A stretch of DNA of 64,000 nucleotides from Candidatus Thiodiazotropha sp. (ex Codakia rugifera) (GTDB lineage: Bacteria > Pseudomonadota > Gammaproteobacteria > Chromatiales > Chromatiaceae), in the NCBI GenBank assembly GCA_025656675.1, contig JAHXHN010000008.1, positions 62,001-126,000 on the forward strand, written 5' to 3'. Made by a program: the position numbers and the translations under genes. Every line of letters starts with the position of its first letter. Position 1 is the first letter of the stretch. Shown here in pieces: positions 1-10,784 of the stretch. The notes below the pieces were generated by a model. It had not been told where the DNA came from, made no database searches, and worked only from the letters and a program-made list of their open reading frames with translations.

Positions 1-1
1 C

Positions 2-1792
2 AGGTCTGTGCGGGGTGACCCCATACGTCTTCGCCAGGTCCTGACCAATCTTGTCAGTAATGCTGTCAAATTCACTGAGCATGGTGAGGTCTCTGTTGAG
101 GTCTCTACCCGTCAATCGACACGTACCGAGGTTGAACTCTTGTTTGCTGTCAGAGACAGCGGTTTAGGCATGACAGAAGAGCAGGTACAGCGTCTGTTCG
201 AACCCTTCTCTCAAGCCGATGCCTCTACTACCCGAAAACATGGTGGGACAGGTTTGGGACTGGTTATCTGTAAGCGCCTGACCGAGTTGATGGGAGGTAA
301 GATCGGTGTGAAGTCTCATGTGGGACAGGGCTCCTATTTCTGGTTCATCCTGCCAATGCGGAAGTCGCTACATGAGATCCCCTCCAGCAGACGAAATCTT
401 CATGATATCCGTACCTTGCTACTGGCTGCGAAAAACGATCCGGAAAGTATGATGCTGGCTAGTACGCTTAAAGAGCTGGGGATGTTGCTGGAGCATACGG
501 ATGACCAGTATGACGCGCTTTCGAAACTTAAAACCTCGGCTAATCTCGGCGCAAGCTGGCGCTATGAATTGATCGTGATTGATGCTGGTCTGTCGAGTGT
601 CAATCTTCTCCAAACCATCAACTCGGCACGCGAGATTGCACATATGCGTGATGTCCAGGTACTGGCGATCAATCTAGAGGAGGAGAATATCCCCACACTT
701 CAAGGTCTGGGTATCGAGTGTCTTGGTATCGGTGCCAAGAGCAAAGAGGTTAAGCAACGCCTGTACCGGATTTTTGATGTGGAGCAGATTTCCGGTGTGT
801 CAACCACTCCTGAAGAGGTACCCATTCCGCGTCTACCTGACGATCATTTGAACTGGCACGACAAAAACAACGAGATCGAGCCTGTACCGGGCGGTGATAG
901 AGAAGATGATGAGAAGATCCAGAGCCTGCATACCAAACTGGCTGGTCGGGTCCTTGTCGTCGAGGATAACCCAGTCAATCAGGCCGTTGTAAAGAAAATG
1001 CTGGAAAAGGCCGGTTTATCGCCCATTACCGCCAATGATGGTGTGGAAGCGATGGACGCTTTGCATGAAGAACAGTTTGATGTGGTGTTGATGGATTGTC
1101 AGATGCCACGAATGGATGGCTACGAGGCTACCGAAGCGATAAGAGAGAGGGAGACCAATCAGGGGTTGATGCACACCCCGGTGATTGCCATGACAGCCAA
1201 TGCCATGCTGGGCGACCGTGAGCGTTGTCTGGCGGTAGGGATGGACGATTACCTCTCCAAGCCAGTAAAACCGGCACAATTGGAGAACATGCTGCGTCAA
1301 TGGCTGCCAATGGAGGAGTTGATTACTCATGATGAGGATGAAAGTCTAGGAAGCGAAATCGGTACTGCTCATATAATAGAGGCTACTATTGATGAAACAA
1401 GTGAGGCTTTGGATAGTATAGGAGACACAAGCATGTCTGCAGGTGGCATGATTGACCGTAGTATTCTGGAAGAGTTGTTCGAAATAATGGAGGATGAGTT
1501 TGTCTCTGTACTTGAAAGCTATCTGAGCAGTGCCCCTGGCCTCATGCATGCTATACGTGATGCGGTGAAGGCTGGGGACATGGACGCATTGGTGAAGTCA
1601 GCGCATCCGCTAAAATCAAGTAGTGCCAATGTTGGAGCCATGGAGTTATCCATTCTGGCAAGAGAGTTGGAGTTTAAAGGGCGCCAAAGTGATGCCAGTG
1701 GGTTGGTGAACAGCTATAACCAGACTGCGGATGTCTACCGACGAACGATTTCAGAACTCAAGACAATTGTGGATAAGGGCAGTATTCACTGA
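2..1792 (+). CDS. Hybrid sensor histidine kinase, BarA-like, 5' truncated by window edge
   Basis: Reading is open from the first base, so the sensor and dimerisation parts lie outside the window. Counting from the GTG at 8, the visible part has the kinase N box (about residues 4-22), the G1/F/G2 boxes of a HATPase domain (50-95), a receiver-like stretch without a clear acidic pocket (135-260), a full receiver domain (314-434; phospho-acceptor D363 in an [11 protein letters not shown] motif, K418) and a C-terminal Hpt domain with H533. This HATPase-REC-REC-Hpt order is that of BarA/ArcB-type phosphorelay kinases, which pass phosphate to a separate response regulator. No cognate regulator is adjacent. 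The stimulus cannot be inferred without the N-terminus. Confidence 0.9.
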   Translation, partial: RSVRGDPIRLRQVLTNLVSNAVKFTEHGEVSVEVSTRQSTRTEVELLFAVRDSGLGMTEEQVQRLFEPFSQADASTTRKHGGTGLGLVICKRLTELMGGKIGVKSHVGQGSYFWFILPMRKSLHEIPSSRRNLHDIRTLLLAAKNDPESMMLASTLKELGMLLEHTDDQYDALSKLKTSANLGASWRYELIVIDAGLSSVNLLQTINSAREIAHMRDVQVLAINLEEENIPTLQGLGIECLGIGAKSKEVKQRLYRIFDVEQISGVSTTPEEVPIPRLPDDHLNWHDKNNEIEPVPGGDREDDEKIQSLHTKLAGRVLVVEDNPVNQAVVKKMLEKAGLSPITANDGVEAMDALHEEQFDVVLMDCQMPRMDGYEATEAIRERETNQGLMHTPVIAMTANAMLGDRERCLAVGMDDYLSKPVKPAQLENMLRQWLPMEELITHDEDESLGSEIGTAHIIEATIDETSEALDSIGDTSMSAGGMIDRSILEELFEIMEDEFVSVLESYLSSAPGLMHAIRDAVKAGDMDALVKSAHPLKSSSANVGAMELSILARELEFKGRQSDASGLVNSYNQTADVYRRTISELKTIVDKGSIH

Positions 1793-1852
1793 GCGATCAT
1801 ATTTATTGACCCACCCCTGACAAACTGACGGGTTGACAGGTAATTCGACAGA

Positions 1853-3262
1853 TCAGAGGTTGACAGAGGCATAGTCTGCGAGACGAGAACGCTCACCCCT
1901 CTGTAGGGTGATATGCCCGCTGTGCGGCCAGTTTTTAAACCGGTCGACAGCATAAGTCAGTCCCGATGTGGTTTCTGTCAGGTAAGGGGTGTCGATCTGC
2001 GCCACATTGCCGAGGCAGACAATCTTGGTACCAGGCCCGGCACGTGTAACCAGTGTTTTCATCTGTTTAGGCGTTAGATTCTGTGCTTCGTCCAGGATGA
2101 TGTACTTATTGAGAAATGTCCGGCCACGCATGAAATTGAGTGAATGGATACGGATTCTGCTGCGCAGCAGGTCTTCAGTGGCTGCCCGACCCCACTCGCC
2201 ACCTTCGGTCTGGGTCAGCACCTCCAGATTATCCATCAGCGCCCCCATCCAAGGGGTCATTTTCTCCTCTTCGGTGCCGGGCAGAAAGCCGATATCCTCA
2301 CCCACGGGTACAGTAACCCGGGTCATGATGATTTCGCGATAGAGATTGAGATCCAGTGTCTGAACCAGGCCTGCGGCAAGTGTCAGAAGGGTTTTCCCGG
2401 TTCCGGCGGTACCCAGCAATGAGACAAAATCAAGGTTTGGGTCGAGGAGCAGATTGAGAGCAAAGTTCTGCTCCTGATTGCGGGCAGTGATTCCCCATAC
2501 CGCATGTTTGCTGTTGCTGTAATCCTCCACCAGCTCGATGGTGGCATTGTTTTCCTGTTTTTCCCGGACGATGGCCTGAAAACCCTCTTCACCCGGTAGA
2601 TGGAGACACTGACTGGGGTACCAGGTCTGGGTGTCCGGACCGGTAACACGATAGAAGGTCCGGCCCTCCTCCTGCCAGGATTCTAGCGCTTTGGTGTGTT
2701 GTTCCCAGAAATCCTCCGATAGGCTGTCTCTGCCACTGTAGAGCAGGTTGACATCCTCCAGCACCTGGTCATTGGAGTAGTCCTCAGCATGTATACCCAC
2801 CACGGCTGCCTTGATGCGGAGATTGATATCCTTTGAGACGAGGATGATCCGTTTCTCAGGGTTCTCTGACTGCAGGCTGAGTGCCGTTGCCAGGATCGTG
2901 TTATCGGGCGTGTTGCCGGGCAATGGGGAGGGTAGATCCCCAGAGAGCGGCTTGGTTTGAAAAAACAGGTGGCCAGTGAGCGCTTCGGCGCCACCGTTGA
3001 GTTGTAATGTATTGAGAGGGATCCCCTGGCTGATGTCATGTTGCGGTACATTACCCATCAGTTCATCGAGAAAACGGCTGGTCTGGCGTACATTTCTCGC
3101 CACTTCGGACATGCCTTTTTTACCCTTGTCCAGCTCTTCCAGTACCACCATTGGCAGGAAGATATCATGCTCTTTGAAACGGAAAAGTGCCGATGGGTCA
3201 TGCATCAGCACATTTGTATCGAGGACAAAAAGACGGGGTCTCTGTTGTTCTGTTTCTGACAT
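1853..3262 (-). CDS. PIN-PhoH family ATPase (PhoH2/YlaK-like)
   Basis: This 469-residue protein joins an N-terminal PIN nuclease-like domain (about 10-150; acidic D15 in LDTNVLM and E42/E43) to a C-terminal PhoH helicase-like ATPase (Walker A GTAGTGKT at 284-291, Walker B around YIILDEAQ near 390). Members of this family are RNA helicase/ribonucleases related to the VapC toxin plus PhoH combination. The length fits the family. It ends 60 bases from the convergent kinase gene and is probably a single-gene transcript. The substrate in this organism is unknown. Confidence 0.93.
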   Translation of the reverse strand: MSETEQQRPRLFVLDTNVLMHDPSALFRFKEHDIFLPMVVLEELDKGKKGMSEVARNVRQTSRFLDELMGNVPQHDISQGIPLNTLQLNGGAEALTGHLFFQTKPLSGDLPSPLPGNTPDNTILATALSLQSENPEKRIILVSKDINLRIKAAVVGIHAEDYSNDQVLEDVNLLYSGRDSLSEDFWEQHTKALESWQEEGRTFYRVTGPDTQTWYPSQCLHLPGEEGFQAIVREKQENNATIELVEDYSNSKHAVWGITARNQEQNFALNLLLDPNLDFVSLLGTAGTGKTLLTLAAGLVQTLDLNLYREIIMTRVTVPVGEDIGFLPGTEEEKMTPWMGALMDNLEVLTQTEGGEWGRAATEDLLRSRIRIHSLNFMRGRTFLNKYIILDEAQNLTPKQMKTLVTRAGPGTKIVCLGNVAQIDTPYLTETTSGLTYAVDRFKNWPHSGHITLQRGERSRLADYASVNL

Positions 3263-3372
3263 ACGTCGTCTCAGCTAATGGTTTGGGAATTCAAGAGCAT
3301 CAAGCATAGCAATCCCCACAAGGCATATTGCTGGTGATTGACGATGATAGGGGTAAGTTAGTGCGCAATGTG

Positions 3373-3858
3373 TCAGGGAAGTTTGCCGGCACGCATCGCT
3401 TTAAGCGTGTTCAGCACCTCTTCGGCATGACCTTTGACTTTGACCTTTCGCCATTCATACCGCAAGAGGCCCGTTTCGTCGATGAGAAAAGTACTGCGCT
3501 CAATACCGCGAACTTGTTTCCCATACATCGATTTCATCTTGATGACATCAAAGGCCTGACACAAAATCTCTTCTTTATCGGATATTAGATCGAAGGGAAA
3601 GCCTTGTTTTTGTTTGAAGTTTTCCTGAGCCTTGAGGCTATCCCTGGAAGCACCCAGGATGATTGTGGATTGGCGTCTGAATTTTGCTATCGCTGCGCTG
3701 AAATCAAGCCCTTCTTGGGTGCAACCCGGTGTACTTGCCTTGGGGTAGAAGTAGAGCACAATCGGTTTACCGTGAAAATCGGCTAGTTTTATGTTCTTGT
3801 CACCGGTGGCCGCTAGCTCAATATCGGGTACAGGTTGACCGATGGCGATTGCACTCAT
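3373..3858 (-). CDS. bcp: Peroxiredoxin of the BCP/PrxQ family
   Basis: This 161-residue cytoplasmic thioredoxin-fold peroxidase reduces H2O2 and organic peroxides with thioredoxin-type donors. The peroxidatic Cys is C46 in the motif STPGCTQEG. In E. coli BCP the resolving Cys lies five residues later; here that position is L51. A further Cys lies near residue 101 in EEILCQAF. The enzyme is therefore a 1-Cys or atypical variant. Its start is 17 bases downstream of the gcvR stop on the same strand, so the two are likely co-transcribed, as gcvR-bcp are in E. coli. Confidence 0.93.
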   Translation of the reverse strand: MSAIAIGQPVPDIELAATGDKNIKLADFHGKPIVLYFYPKASTPGCTQEGLDFSAAIAKFRRQSTIILGASRDSLKAQENFKQKQGFPFDLISDKEEILCQAFDVIKMKSMYGKQVRGIERSTFLIDETGLLRYEWRKVKVKGHAEEVLNTLKAMRAGKLP

Positions 3859-3875
3859 GGTTCGCTAACTCCTCC

Positions 3876-4415
3876 TTAGCCTTTAATCGGTTCAATGACG
3901 GCGTCTAGATTCAGCGCATCACAATAATCCATGAACTCTTCCCGCAGTACGGCAATATGAATTTCCGAGGGTATGCCGACGCTCAGATGGACAGAAAACA
4001 TGGGTGTACCGGTATGTGCAGCGGAGTAGTTGGCTGTCACCATGTCTTCGATATTGATGTTGCGCTCGGAGAAGAATTCCGCCAGTTGATTGACAATCCC
4101 TGGATGGTCCATTGATACCACTTCGACCATATAGGGCAAAAGATTGCTTGAGCGGGCACGTCCTTCTGTACGTTTACAGATGATCGTGAGCCCAAGGTCG
4201 TTCTGTAGATCGGGAACGGCGGATTCCAGTTTGGCCAGTGTATTCCAGGGACCTTCGATCAGCAGCAGGATGGCGAACTCCCCCCCTAAAACAGTCATTC
4301 TGCTGTCAGTAATATTACAACCCTCGTCAAGTATTTTCTTGGACAAGGCTTTAACGATCCCGGGTTGGTCTTTTCCGAGAGCTGAGATGACCAGATAGTT
4401 CTTCGGCGTGGACAT
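3876..4415 (-). CDS. gcvR: GcvR-like ACT-domain regulator of the glycine cleavage system
   Basis: The protein has two ACT domains in tandem (about residues 5-80 and 95-170), each with the conserved D-x-P-G-I-V turn (GKDQPGIV and SMDHPGIV). GcvR binds glycine and controls GcvA, the activator of gcvTHP. Reading is open to 4532, but the extra 39 residues have no family counterpart. The ATG at 4415 gives 179 residues, close to E. coli GcvR (190), so it is preferred. The gene lies directly upstream of bcp and diverges from dapA, which matches the E. coli neighbourhood. No gcv genes are in the window. Confidence 0.87.
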   Translation of the reverse strand: MSTPKNYLVISALGKDQPGIVKALSKKILDEGCNITDSRMTVLGGEFAILLLIEGPWNTLAKLESAVPDLQNDLGLTIICKRTEGRARSSNLLPYMVEVVSMDHPGIVNQLAEFFSERNINIEDMVTANYSAAHTGTPMFSVHLSVGIPSEIHIAVLREEFMDYCDALNLDAVIEPIKG

Positions 4416-4619
4416 AGAAATGCTTATGGTCGAGTGATTGGACAGGGTTCTGTAGAGTGTATCATCTGTGATCCGTATCGAGTACTCCATCAATATTGTC
4501 TTGAGGGTGTACTCACGATTTTTTCCAATCATACTATGACTGTTTTTTTGTGCTACTTGTCATCATCACAATCCACAGGATACCATTGTCGATTGAGTCA
4601 TTAATTGGGGTGTGAGGCG

Positions 4620-5495
4620 ATGTTTCACGGCAGTATGGTAGCAATGATCACTCCCATGGAGGAGGATGGCAGTCTGGATGATGCCGCTTTGCGCGAGCTA
4701 GTGGAGTTTCATATCCAGCAGGGCAGCGATGCAATCGTGGCAGTTGGCACGACCGGTGAGTCTGCCACTCTGGATGAAGAGGAACACTGTGATGTCATTC
4801 GTCGGGTTGTCGATTATGTCGATGGACGAGTGCCTGTCATTGCCGGTACCGGCGCAAATTCGACGCGTGAGGCGATCAGTCTCACAAGGTGTGCCCAGAC
4901 TGCAAGGGCGGATGCCTGTTTGCTTGTGACCCCCTATTACAACAAACCGACTCAAGACGGGCTCTATTTACATTTCAAGGCGGTTGCGGAGGCAGTGGAT
5001 ATTCCGCAGATCCTCTACAATGTGCCGGGACGTACCGCATGTGACATGCTGCCTGAGACGATTGCCCGATTGGCGATGATTCCCAATATCATTGGTGTAA
5101 AAGAGGCGACGGGTGATCTTTCGCGTCTGCACAAACTTCGCGAGCTGTGTGATCCAGCCTTCGCGTTGTACAGTGGTGATGACGCCACCGGCTGTGAATT
5201 CCTGCTAAAAGGTGGGCATGGCGTCATCTCTGTGACAGCGAATGCCGCTCCTCGCTTGATGCACGAAATGTCAGTGGCAGCGCTGGCAGGCAATGACGAA
5301 GAGGCGATGGCGATCGATGGTAAACTAGCCGGTCTGCATAGTGCGCTTTTTGTGGAATCGAATCCAATACCTGTAAAATGGGCAATGATGAAACTGGGGT
5401 TGGCAAATCAAGGGATTAGATTACCGCTTACCTGGTTGAGTCCATCGGCCGAGAGTGAAGTGCTGGATGCCATGCGACAGGCTGATATTCTGTGA
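4620..5495 (+). CDS. dapA: 4-hydroxy-tetrahydrodipicolinate synthase
   Basis: DapA condenses pyruvate with aspartate semialdehyde in the lysine/diaminopimelate pathway. The TIM-barrel sequence carries the GTTGES pyruvate-binding loop, Tyr133 (LYNVPGR) and the Schiff-base Lys161 (GVKEATG), numbered as in E. coli DapA when the ATG at 4620 is used. That start gives 291 residues against 292 in E. coli and has a GAGG-like site just upstream; the TTG at 4605 is a less likely start. Directly followed by bamC, as in enterobacteria. Confidence 0.97.
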   Translation: MFHGSMVAMITPMEEDGSLDDAALRELVEFHIQQGSDAIVAVGTTGESATLDEEEHCDVIRRVVDYVDGRVPVIAGTGANSTREAISLTRCAQTARADACLLVTPYYNKPTQDGLYLHFKAVAEAVDIPQILYNVPGRTACDMLPETIARLAMIPNIIGVKEATGDLSRLHKLRELCDPAFALYSGDDATGCEFLLKGGHGVISVTANAAPRLMHEMSVAALAGNDEEAMAIDGKLAGLHSALFVESNPIPVKWAMMKLGLANQGIRLPLTWLSPSAESEVLDAMRQADIL

Positions 5496-5643
5496 AAAAT
5501 CCTGGATGGGCTTGTTTGGTCATGTGTTTGGTCTCCCTAAGGCATCCTTGTGACACCTCGAATGGGTAGTGATTCAATACCAAACTTACTTCCGAGTTCT
5601 GCTGTCATAGGCAACACACAATAATCTGACTGAATTCTTAGAC

Positions 5644-6789
5644 ATGCAATCAACCCCAGTTCTCTTGCTTATAATCCTTCTTCCTATCCTGCTGATCGGT
5701 TGTAGCTCCAGTGGCGGCTACTTTTCCGATTCTGAACGTGAATACCGTGCGCAGGGGGAGAGTGTCGATGATCTTGAAATTCCGCCAGATCTGACCAATG
5801 CATCGATCCGGGACGCCATGGCAGTTCCTGGTGCTGGAAGTGCATCCTATGAGGAGTATGCCAATCAGAAAGAGAAGGGGAGTAATTCAACAAGTATTGC
5901 TGCCGGTGAGGTTTTACCGGAATTCGATAATATTCGGGTTGAGCGAAACGGGGATCAGCGTTGGTTGGTCATTCAGGCCCAACCGCAGGCCGTTTGGCCG
6001 AAAGTAGTTGAGTTTTGGCGAAAGAACGGCCTGTTGCTGGTGGAACAGGATCCGGCCATTGGGGTGATGAAAACCGACTGGCTGGAGAGCCGTGCAGATA
6101 TCAAGCAAGGTGTGATTACAGAGTTTTTTCGCAAGACACTAGGCAGTATCTACTCCTCCGCTACCCGAGATCAGTTTCGGATTCGACTGGAAAAAGGTCT
6201 TCAGCCTGGCACAACTGAATTGTATCTGACTCATCGGGGTATGGAAGAGAAGCTGAAAGAGGATGTCAGTGGCAATGCTGATACAACTTATTGGACTCCT
6301 CGTCCGAATGACCCCGGTATTGAGGCTGCCATGTTACGCACGCTAATGGTCTATTTGGGGGTTGCTAGCGAACAGGCAAAAGAGTCGATTGCGCAGGCGG
6401 ATGACAGGGTTCAGCACTCCAATCTGGTCAAAACTGCAGATCGATCCGAGTTATGGATTAATGAAGGCTTTGCCCGTGCCTGGCGATTGACAGGCGTGGC
6501 GCTGGATCGGGTGGGTTTCGCTGTCGAAGACCGGGATCGCTCCTCGGGTCTCTATTTTGTCCGCTATAGCGAGTTGTCTGGTAAAAGTAAGGAAGAGAAG
6601 GGTTTTTTCTCTAAACTCGCCTTTTGGCGGGATGACGAAGAGCGTATCGACACCGAAACGCAATACCAAGTTAAATTGACCGAGCTCGATGAGGGAACCC
6701 GGGTGGTTATCCGTGATCAGGATGGGGGGGAGGCCGATTCTAAAGCAGCCGGCCGCATATTAACCCTGATTCACGAGCAAATTCGCTGA
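5644..6789 (+). CDS. bamC: Outer membrane assembly factor BamC (NlpB), lipoprotein
   Basis: 381 residues with a lipoprotein signal peptide ending in the lipobox LIGC (lipidated Cys20). The rest matches the BamC layout of an unstructured N-terminal stretch (EIPPDLT motif near 46) followed by two helix-grip domains. BamC is an accessory lipoprotein of the BAM complex that inserts beta-barrel proteins into the outer membrane. It is somewhat longer than E. coli BamC (344). The dapA-bamC order is conserved in gammaproteobacteria. The next gene starts four bases after its stop. Confidence 0.9.
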   Translation: MQSTPVLLLIILLPILLIGCSSSGGYFSDSEREYRAQGESVDDLEIPPDLTNASIRDAMAVPGAGSASYEEYANQKEKGSNSTSIAAGEVLPEFDNIRVERNGDQRWLVIQAQPQAVWPKVVEFWRKNGLLLVEQDPAIGVMKTDWLESRADIKQGVITEFFRKTLGSIYSSATRDQFRIRLEKGLQPGTTELYLTHRGMEEKLKEDVSGNADTTYWTPRPNDPGIEAAMLRTLMVYLGVASEQAKESIAQADDRVQHSNLVKTADRSELWINEGFARAWRLTGVALDRVGFAVEDRDRSSGLYFVRYSELSGKSKEEKGFFSKLAFWRDDEERIDTETQYQVKLTELDEGTRVVIRDQDGGEADSKAAGRILTLIHEQIR

Positions 6790-6792
6790 GCA

Positions 6793-7566
6793 GTGCCATT
6801 CAGGTTCGCCTTGCTTGGGAGCGGTAGTCGGGGAAACTCTCTTCTGATTGAGACCGCTACAGTCAGAGTGTTGGTCGATTGTGGATTTTCTGCACGAGAG
6901 GTCGAACATCGTCTCACAGGGTTGGGAGTGGATCCCGACTCCCTGACAGGCATACTCGTTACCCATGAGCATAGCGATCATGTCCAGGGCATAGGGGCAA
7001 TGGCGAGGCGTTATGGGTTACCCGTATGGATGACACCAGGCACTTTTCAGGGAGCCAACTATGGCAAGCTGCCGACCCTGCATCAGATAGATTGCCATGC
7101 CGGATGGTGGTCGATCGGTGATCTGGCGGTAGCGCCCTATCCGGTGCCTCACGATTCAAGAGAACCCTGTCAGTTTATATTTCGTGTCGGTCACCAAACC
7201 CTGGGGTTGCTCACGGATACAGGTTACATAACGCCACATATCGTTGGCATACTTCAAGCGTGCGACAGCCTGATACTTGAGTTCAATCATGACCCTCAAA
7301 TGCTGGCAAAAGGGCCTTATCCACCCAGTCTTCAAGCCAGAGTAGGTGGTACACATGGCCACTTGAATAATCATCAGGCGGTGGAATTGTTAAAACGATT
7401 ACAAACTTCCCGTCTGGAATATTTAGTGGCTTCGCATTTAAGCGAAAAGAATAATTCACCTACCCTTGTGACAGACATCATTGCGCAACGCATACCCGCA
7501 CTGATTGATCGGTTTTCGATTGCAGATCAGCATTGCGCTTCAAACTGGTATCAGTTGGAGGGGTAA
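6793..7566 (+). CDS. MBL-fold metallo-hydrolase (YycJ/WalJ-like)
   Basis: 257 residues starting at a GTG four bases after the bamC stop, hence translationally linked. It has the metallo-beta-lactamase motif HxHxDH (H58, H60, D62, H63), a further metal ligand near SHLSEKN, and the N-terminal GSGSRGNS typical of the YycJ/WalJ and PhnP-like branch. Members are thought to be nucleases or phosphodiesterases; the substrate here is unknown. It is cytoplasmic, with no signal peptide. It ends just before a strong terminator and so closes the dapA-bamC transcript. Confidence 0.85.
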   Translation: MPFRFALLGSGSRGNSLLIETATVRVLVDCGFSAREVEHRLTGLGVDPDSLTGILVTHEHSDHVQGIGAMARRYGLPVWMTPGTFQGANYGKLPTLHQIDCHAGWWSIGDLAVAPYPVPHDSREPCQFIFRVGHQTLGLLTDTGYITPHIVGILQACDSLILEFNHDPQMLAKGPYPPSLQARVGGTHGHLNNHQAVELLKRLQTSRLEYLVASHLSEKNNSPTLVTDIIAQRIPALIDRFSIADQHCASNWYQLEG

Positions 7567-7579
7567 AAGGACATTTTTG

Positions 7580-7610
7580 GCCAGGCTGTATCAACAGCAC
7601 TGGCTTTTTT
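7580..7610 (+). terminator. Rho-independent terminator after dapA-bamC-MBL
   Basis: GCCAGGCTG (7580-7588) pairs with CAGC-A-CTGGC (7595-7604), with one bulged A and a six-base loop, followed by six T (7605-7610). Confidence 0.8.
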
Positions 7611-7823
7611 GTTTCCTGCTATATAACCTCGGCGATTCACAATTTGTACCCATGATTAATTTTGGATAATCGGCATATTAGTGCATTGCATATTACTTAA
7701 ATAATTTTATTATTCAGTGAGTTGGGTATACACTTACGCAGCTTTTTACATCCGCGGTATTGCTACCTCTCCTGGCTAGACCGCAACCCTATAATTATTT
7801 GGAGAGGATGGAGGTCTTTATAA

Positions 7824-9092
<1,269 letters not shown>

Positions 9093-9109
9093 ATCAGAAG
9101 CTGCCAACG

Positions 9110-9140
9110 AAAAAAGCCCGGCCATGGCCGGGCTTTTTTT
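9110..9140. terminator. Perfect bidirectional terminator between sqr and the orphan Ser-rich gene
   Basis: A fully symmetric hairpin: AGCCCGGCC (9115-9123) pairs with GGCCGGGCT around the ATG-containing centre, flanked by A-run on one side and T-run on the other, so it serves both convergent genes. Confidence 0.9.
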
Positions 9141-9178
9141 GTACCAGCTATAAACCGGTTTGTATCATTATTTTTACA

Positions 9179-10483
9179 TCACGCCGGATCGACCGCTTTA
9201 TCACTCTCCGCAACCGGACAACAGCGATACTCTTGAGATTTGTCCAGTAAATCGATCTGTTTTTTCAGTAGTTCATTCTGCAGGCGTTTGTGCTCCAGTT
9301 CGATTTTAATTCGTTCCTCCAGGGCAGGTTCACAGGTCTGGCAATCATCAAGACATCCTTTTACCACGACTCCGGGGGTAGGTAGGCTGGTGCGGAATTC
9401 AAACTCCATTTCAGCTCGGATCTGTTTGCTGGCATTACCATTTGCATCGACGATGCCATTTTTTTGCAGATCGCTCTGTACTGCTGTCAGGGCTTTGGCG
9501 CTGATCTCCTGGTTGACAGGTTCCTGATTGGTATTTATCGCATTCAATGAGGAGACATTGAAACGTCGGAAGCTACCTAGTTGGGGTGTCTGTAGTTCCG
9601 TTGTACGGTAGGCCGCCTGCAGTTCAGGCAATTTGCTGGAGTTGGCCAATACGCCGGCGGGAATAGCGGTCAGTTGTTGATCTCTTGATATAGGGCGATT
9701 GACAACCGCGCTATCCCCAACAGGGTCAATGACTCGAGTACGTATAGCCTGAATAGTGAGTTTAACCGTCTGAACCTTATTCACCTGATAAAACATATAG
9801 CTTACAGCCCGGCATTGATTGGGATTGGAAAACAGCCGACTGCTACTCTCCAGGTGGCTTTCACTTTCTCCTTCAACATGTTGGCGGGTGGATACTTCGC
9901 CAATAGAGACTGAACTCGATTCGCGGGTCATCTGTACCGAACGGTTATGCGATGATTCGGCATGTACATTGAGTTCGCGCAGGAATGAGCGGGTCGATTG
10001 CGCATTATATTGCCCCGATACACTGACCGATGGGCCACTGAAAACGCTTTCGATAATGCCACTGGTGCTGGCAGAGCTGGAGGATGATCCTGAAGTGCTT
10101 GATGAAGAACTGCTTTGATCCGTAGATTCCAGGTCCGACATGAAGCGGTCCACTGAATCCATATAAAACTGCTCTTCAGCTATGCGTTCATGGCGATAAG
10201 AGAGTTGGGTTTCGCTGTCGAAAGTGAATCGGGAGCGTCGGTCAAGACTGAATAGACGTACTTTTTCACCGGGTAGGAGTGTCGTGCTATAGACCAGGTT
10301 GCCGAGTTCCATGGGGCCAGTACAGCGTTCCAAGCGAATGTGCAGGGCGACCTCTACGGGTAGTCGGTGATTACGGTTATTATCGCTGACTGTGGCTATG
10401 TGGGTGAGACGATAGACAAAATCCAGGTAATCACACTTCTTTCCATCGGGTAGTTCGGGACAGCATTTCATTGAATTCTCCAT
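9179..10483 (-). CDS. Uncharacterised Ser-rich, Cys-containing protein
   Basis: 434 residues; the ATG at 10483 has a good AAGGAG site seven bases away. I do not recognise the family. The N-terminal part has Cys7/Cys8/Cys17 and a conserved-looking LPGEKVRLFSLDRRSRF stretch (about 69-86). It is followed by a low-complexity Ser/Thr/Gly tract (about 123-150), a central mostly polar region, a Cys cluster CLDDCQTC (about 373-380), a charged helical segment and a C-terminal CC pair. There is no signal peptide and no membrane helix, so it is probably cytoplasmic or released without a Sec signal. It is monocistronic and ends at the shared terminator with sqr. Confidence 0.7.
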   Translation of the reverse strand: MENSMKCCPELPDGKKCDYLDFVYRLTHIATVSDNNRNHRLPVEVALHIRLERCTGPMELGNLVYSTTLLPGEKVRLFSLDRRSRFTFDSETQLSYRHERIAEEQFYMDSVDRFMSDLESTDQSSSSSSTSGSSSSSASTSGIIESVFSGPSVSVSGQYNAQSTRSFLRELNVHAESSHNRSVQMTRESSSVSIGEVSTRQHVEGESESHLESSSRLFSNPNQCRAVSYMFYQVNKVQTVKLTIQAIRTRVIDPVGDSAVVNRPISRDQQLTAIPAGVLANSSKLPELQAAYRTTELQTPQLGSFRRFNVSSLNAINTNQEPVNQEISAKALTAVQSDLQKNGIVDANGNASKQIRAEMEFEFRTSLPTPGVVVKGCLDDCQTCEPALEERIKIELEHKRLQNELLKKQIDLLDKSQEYRCCPVAESDKAVDPA

Positions 10484-10784
10484 GTCACTTCTCCTTTGTG
10501 GTTCCGAATGGTCAAACTATGTGATGAGGTGTTGTCAATCAGTGAAACAATTGACTGAATAGATGTGGAGAATTCACCTTGTATGCAGTTTTTTCTCTGC
10601 TAGTGCCGATGGGACTGTCAGAAATGAAAAATATTTTGTGATGACTAAACCATAGCCACAGGTTTATTGATCATTTCTGACCCATTGCCCAGGAGAGTGA
10701 ACCTGATTCACTGAATAAGGTAATCAGCCCCAAGCACTTTTGGTATCCTTCCACCTAAGTGGTCGAATCGAGGCAATTAGAATA
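10484..10784. other. Non-coding spacer between orphan gene and ispG with nested inverted repeats
   Basis: No ORF is supported. The stretch holds an 11-bp inverted repeat GTCAGAAATGA (10617-10627) / TCATTTCTGAC (10671-10681). Inside it is a second inverted repeat, TAAACC (10646-10651) / GGTTTA (10661-10666). Confidence 0.6.
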
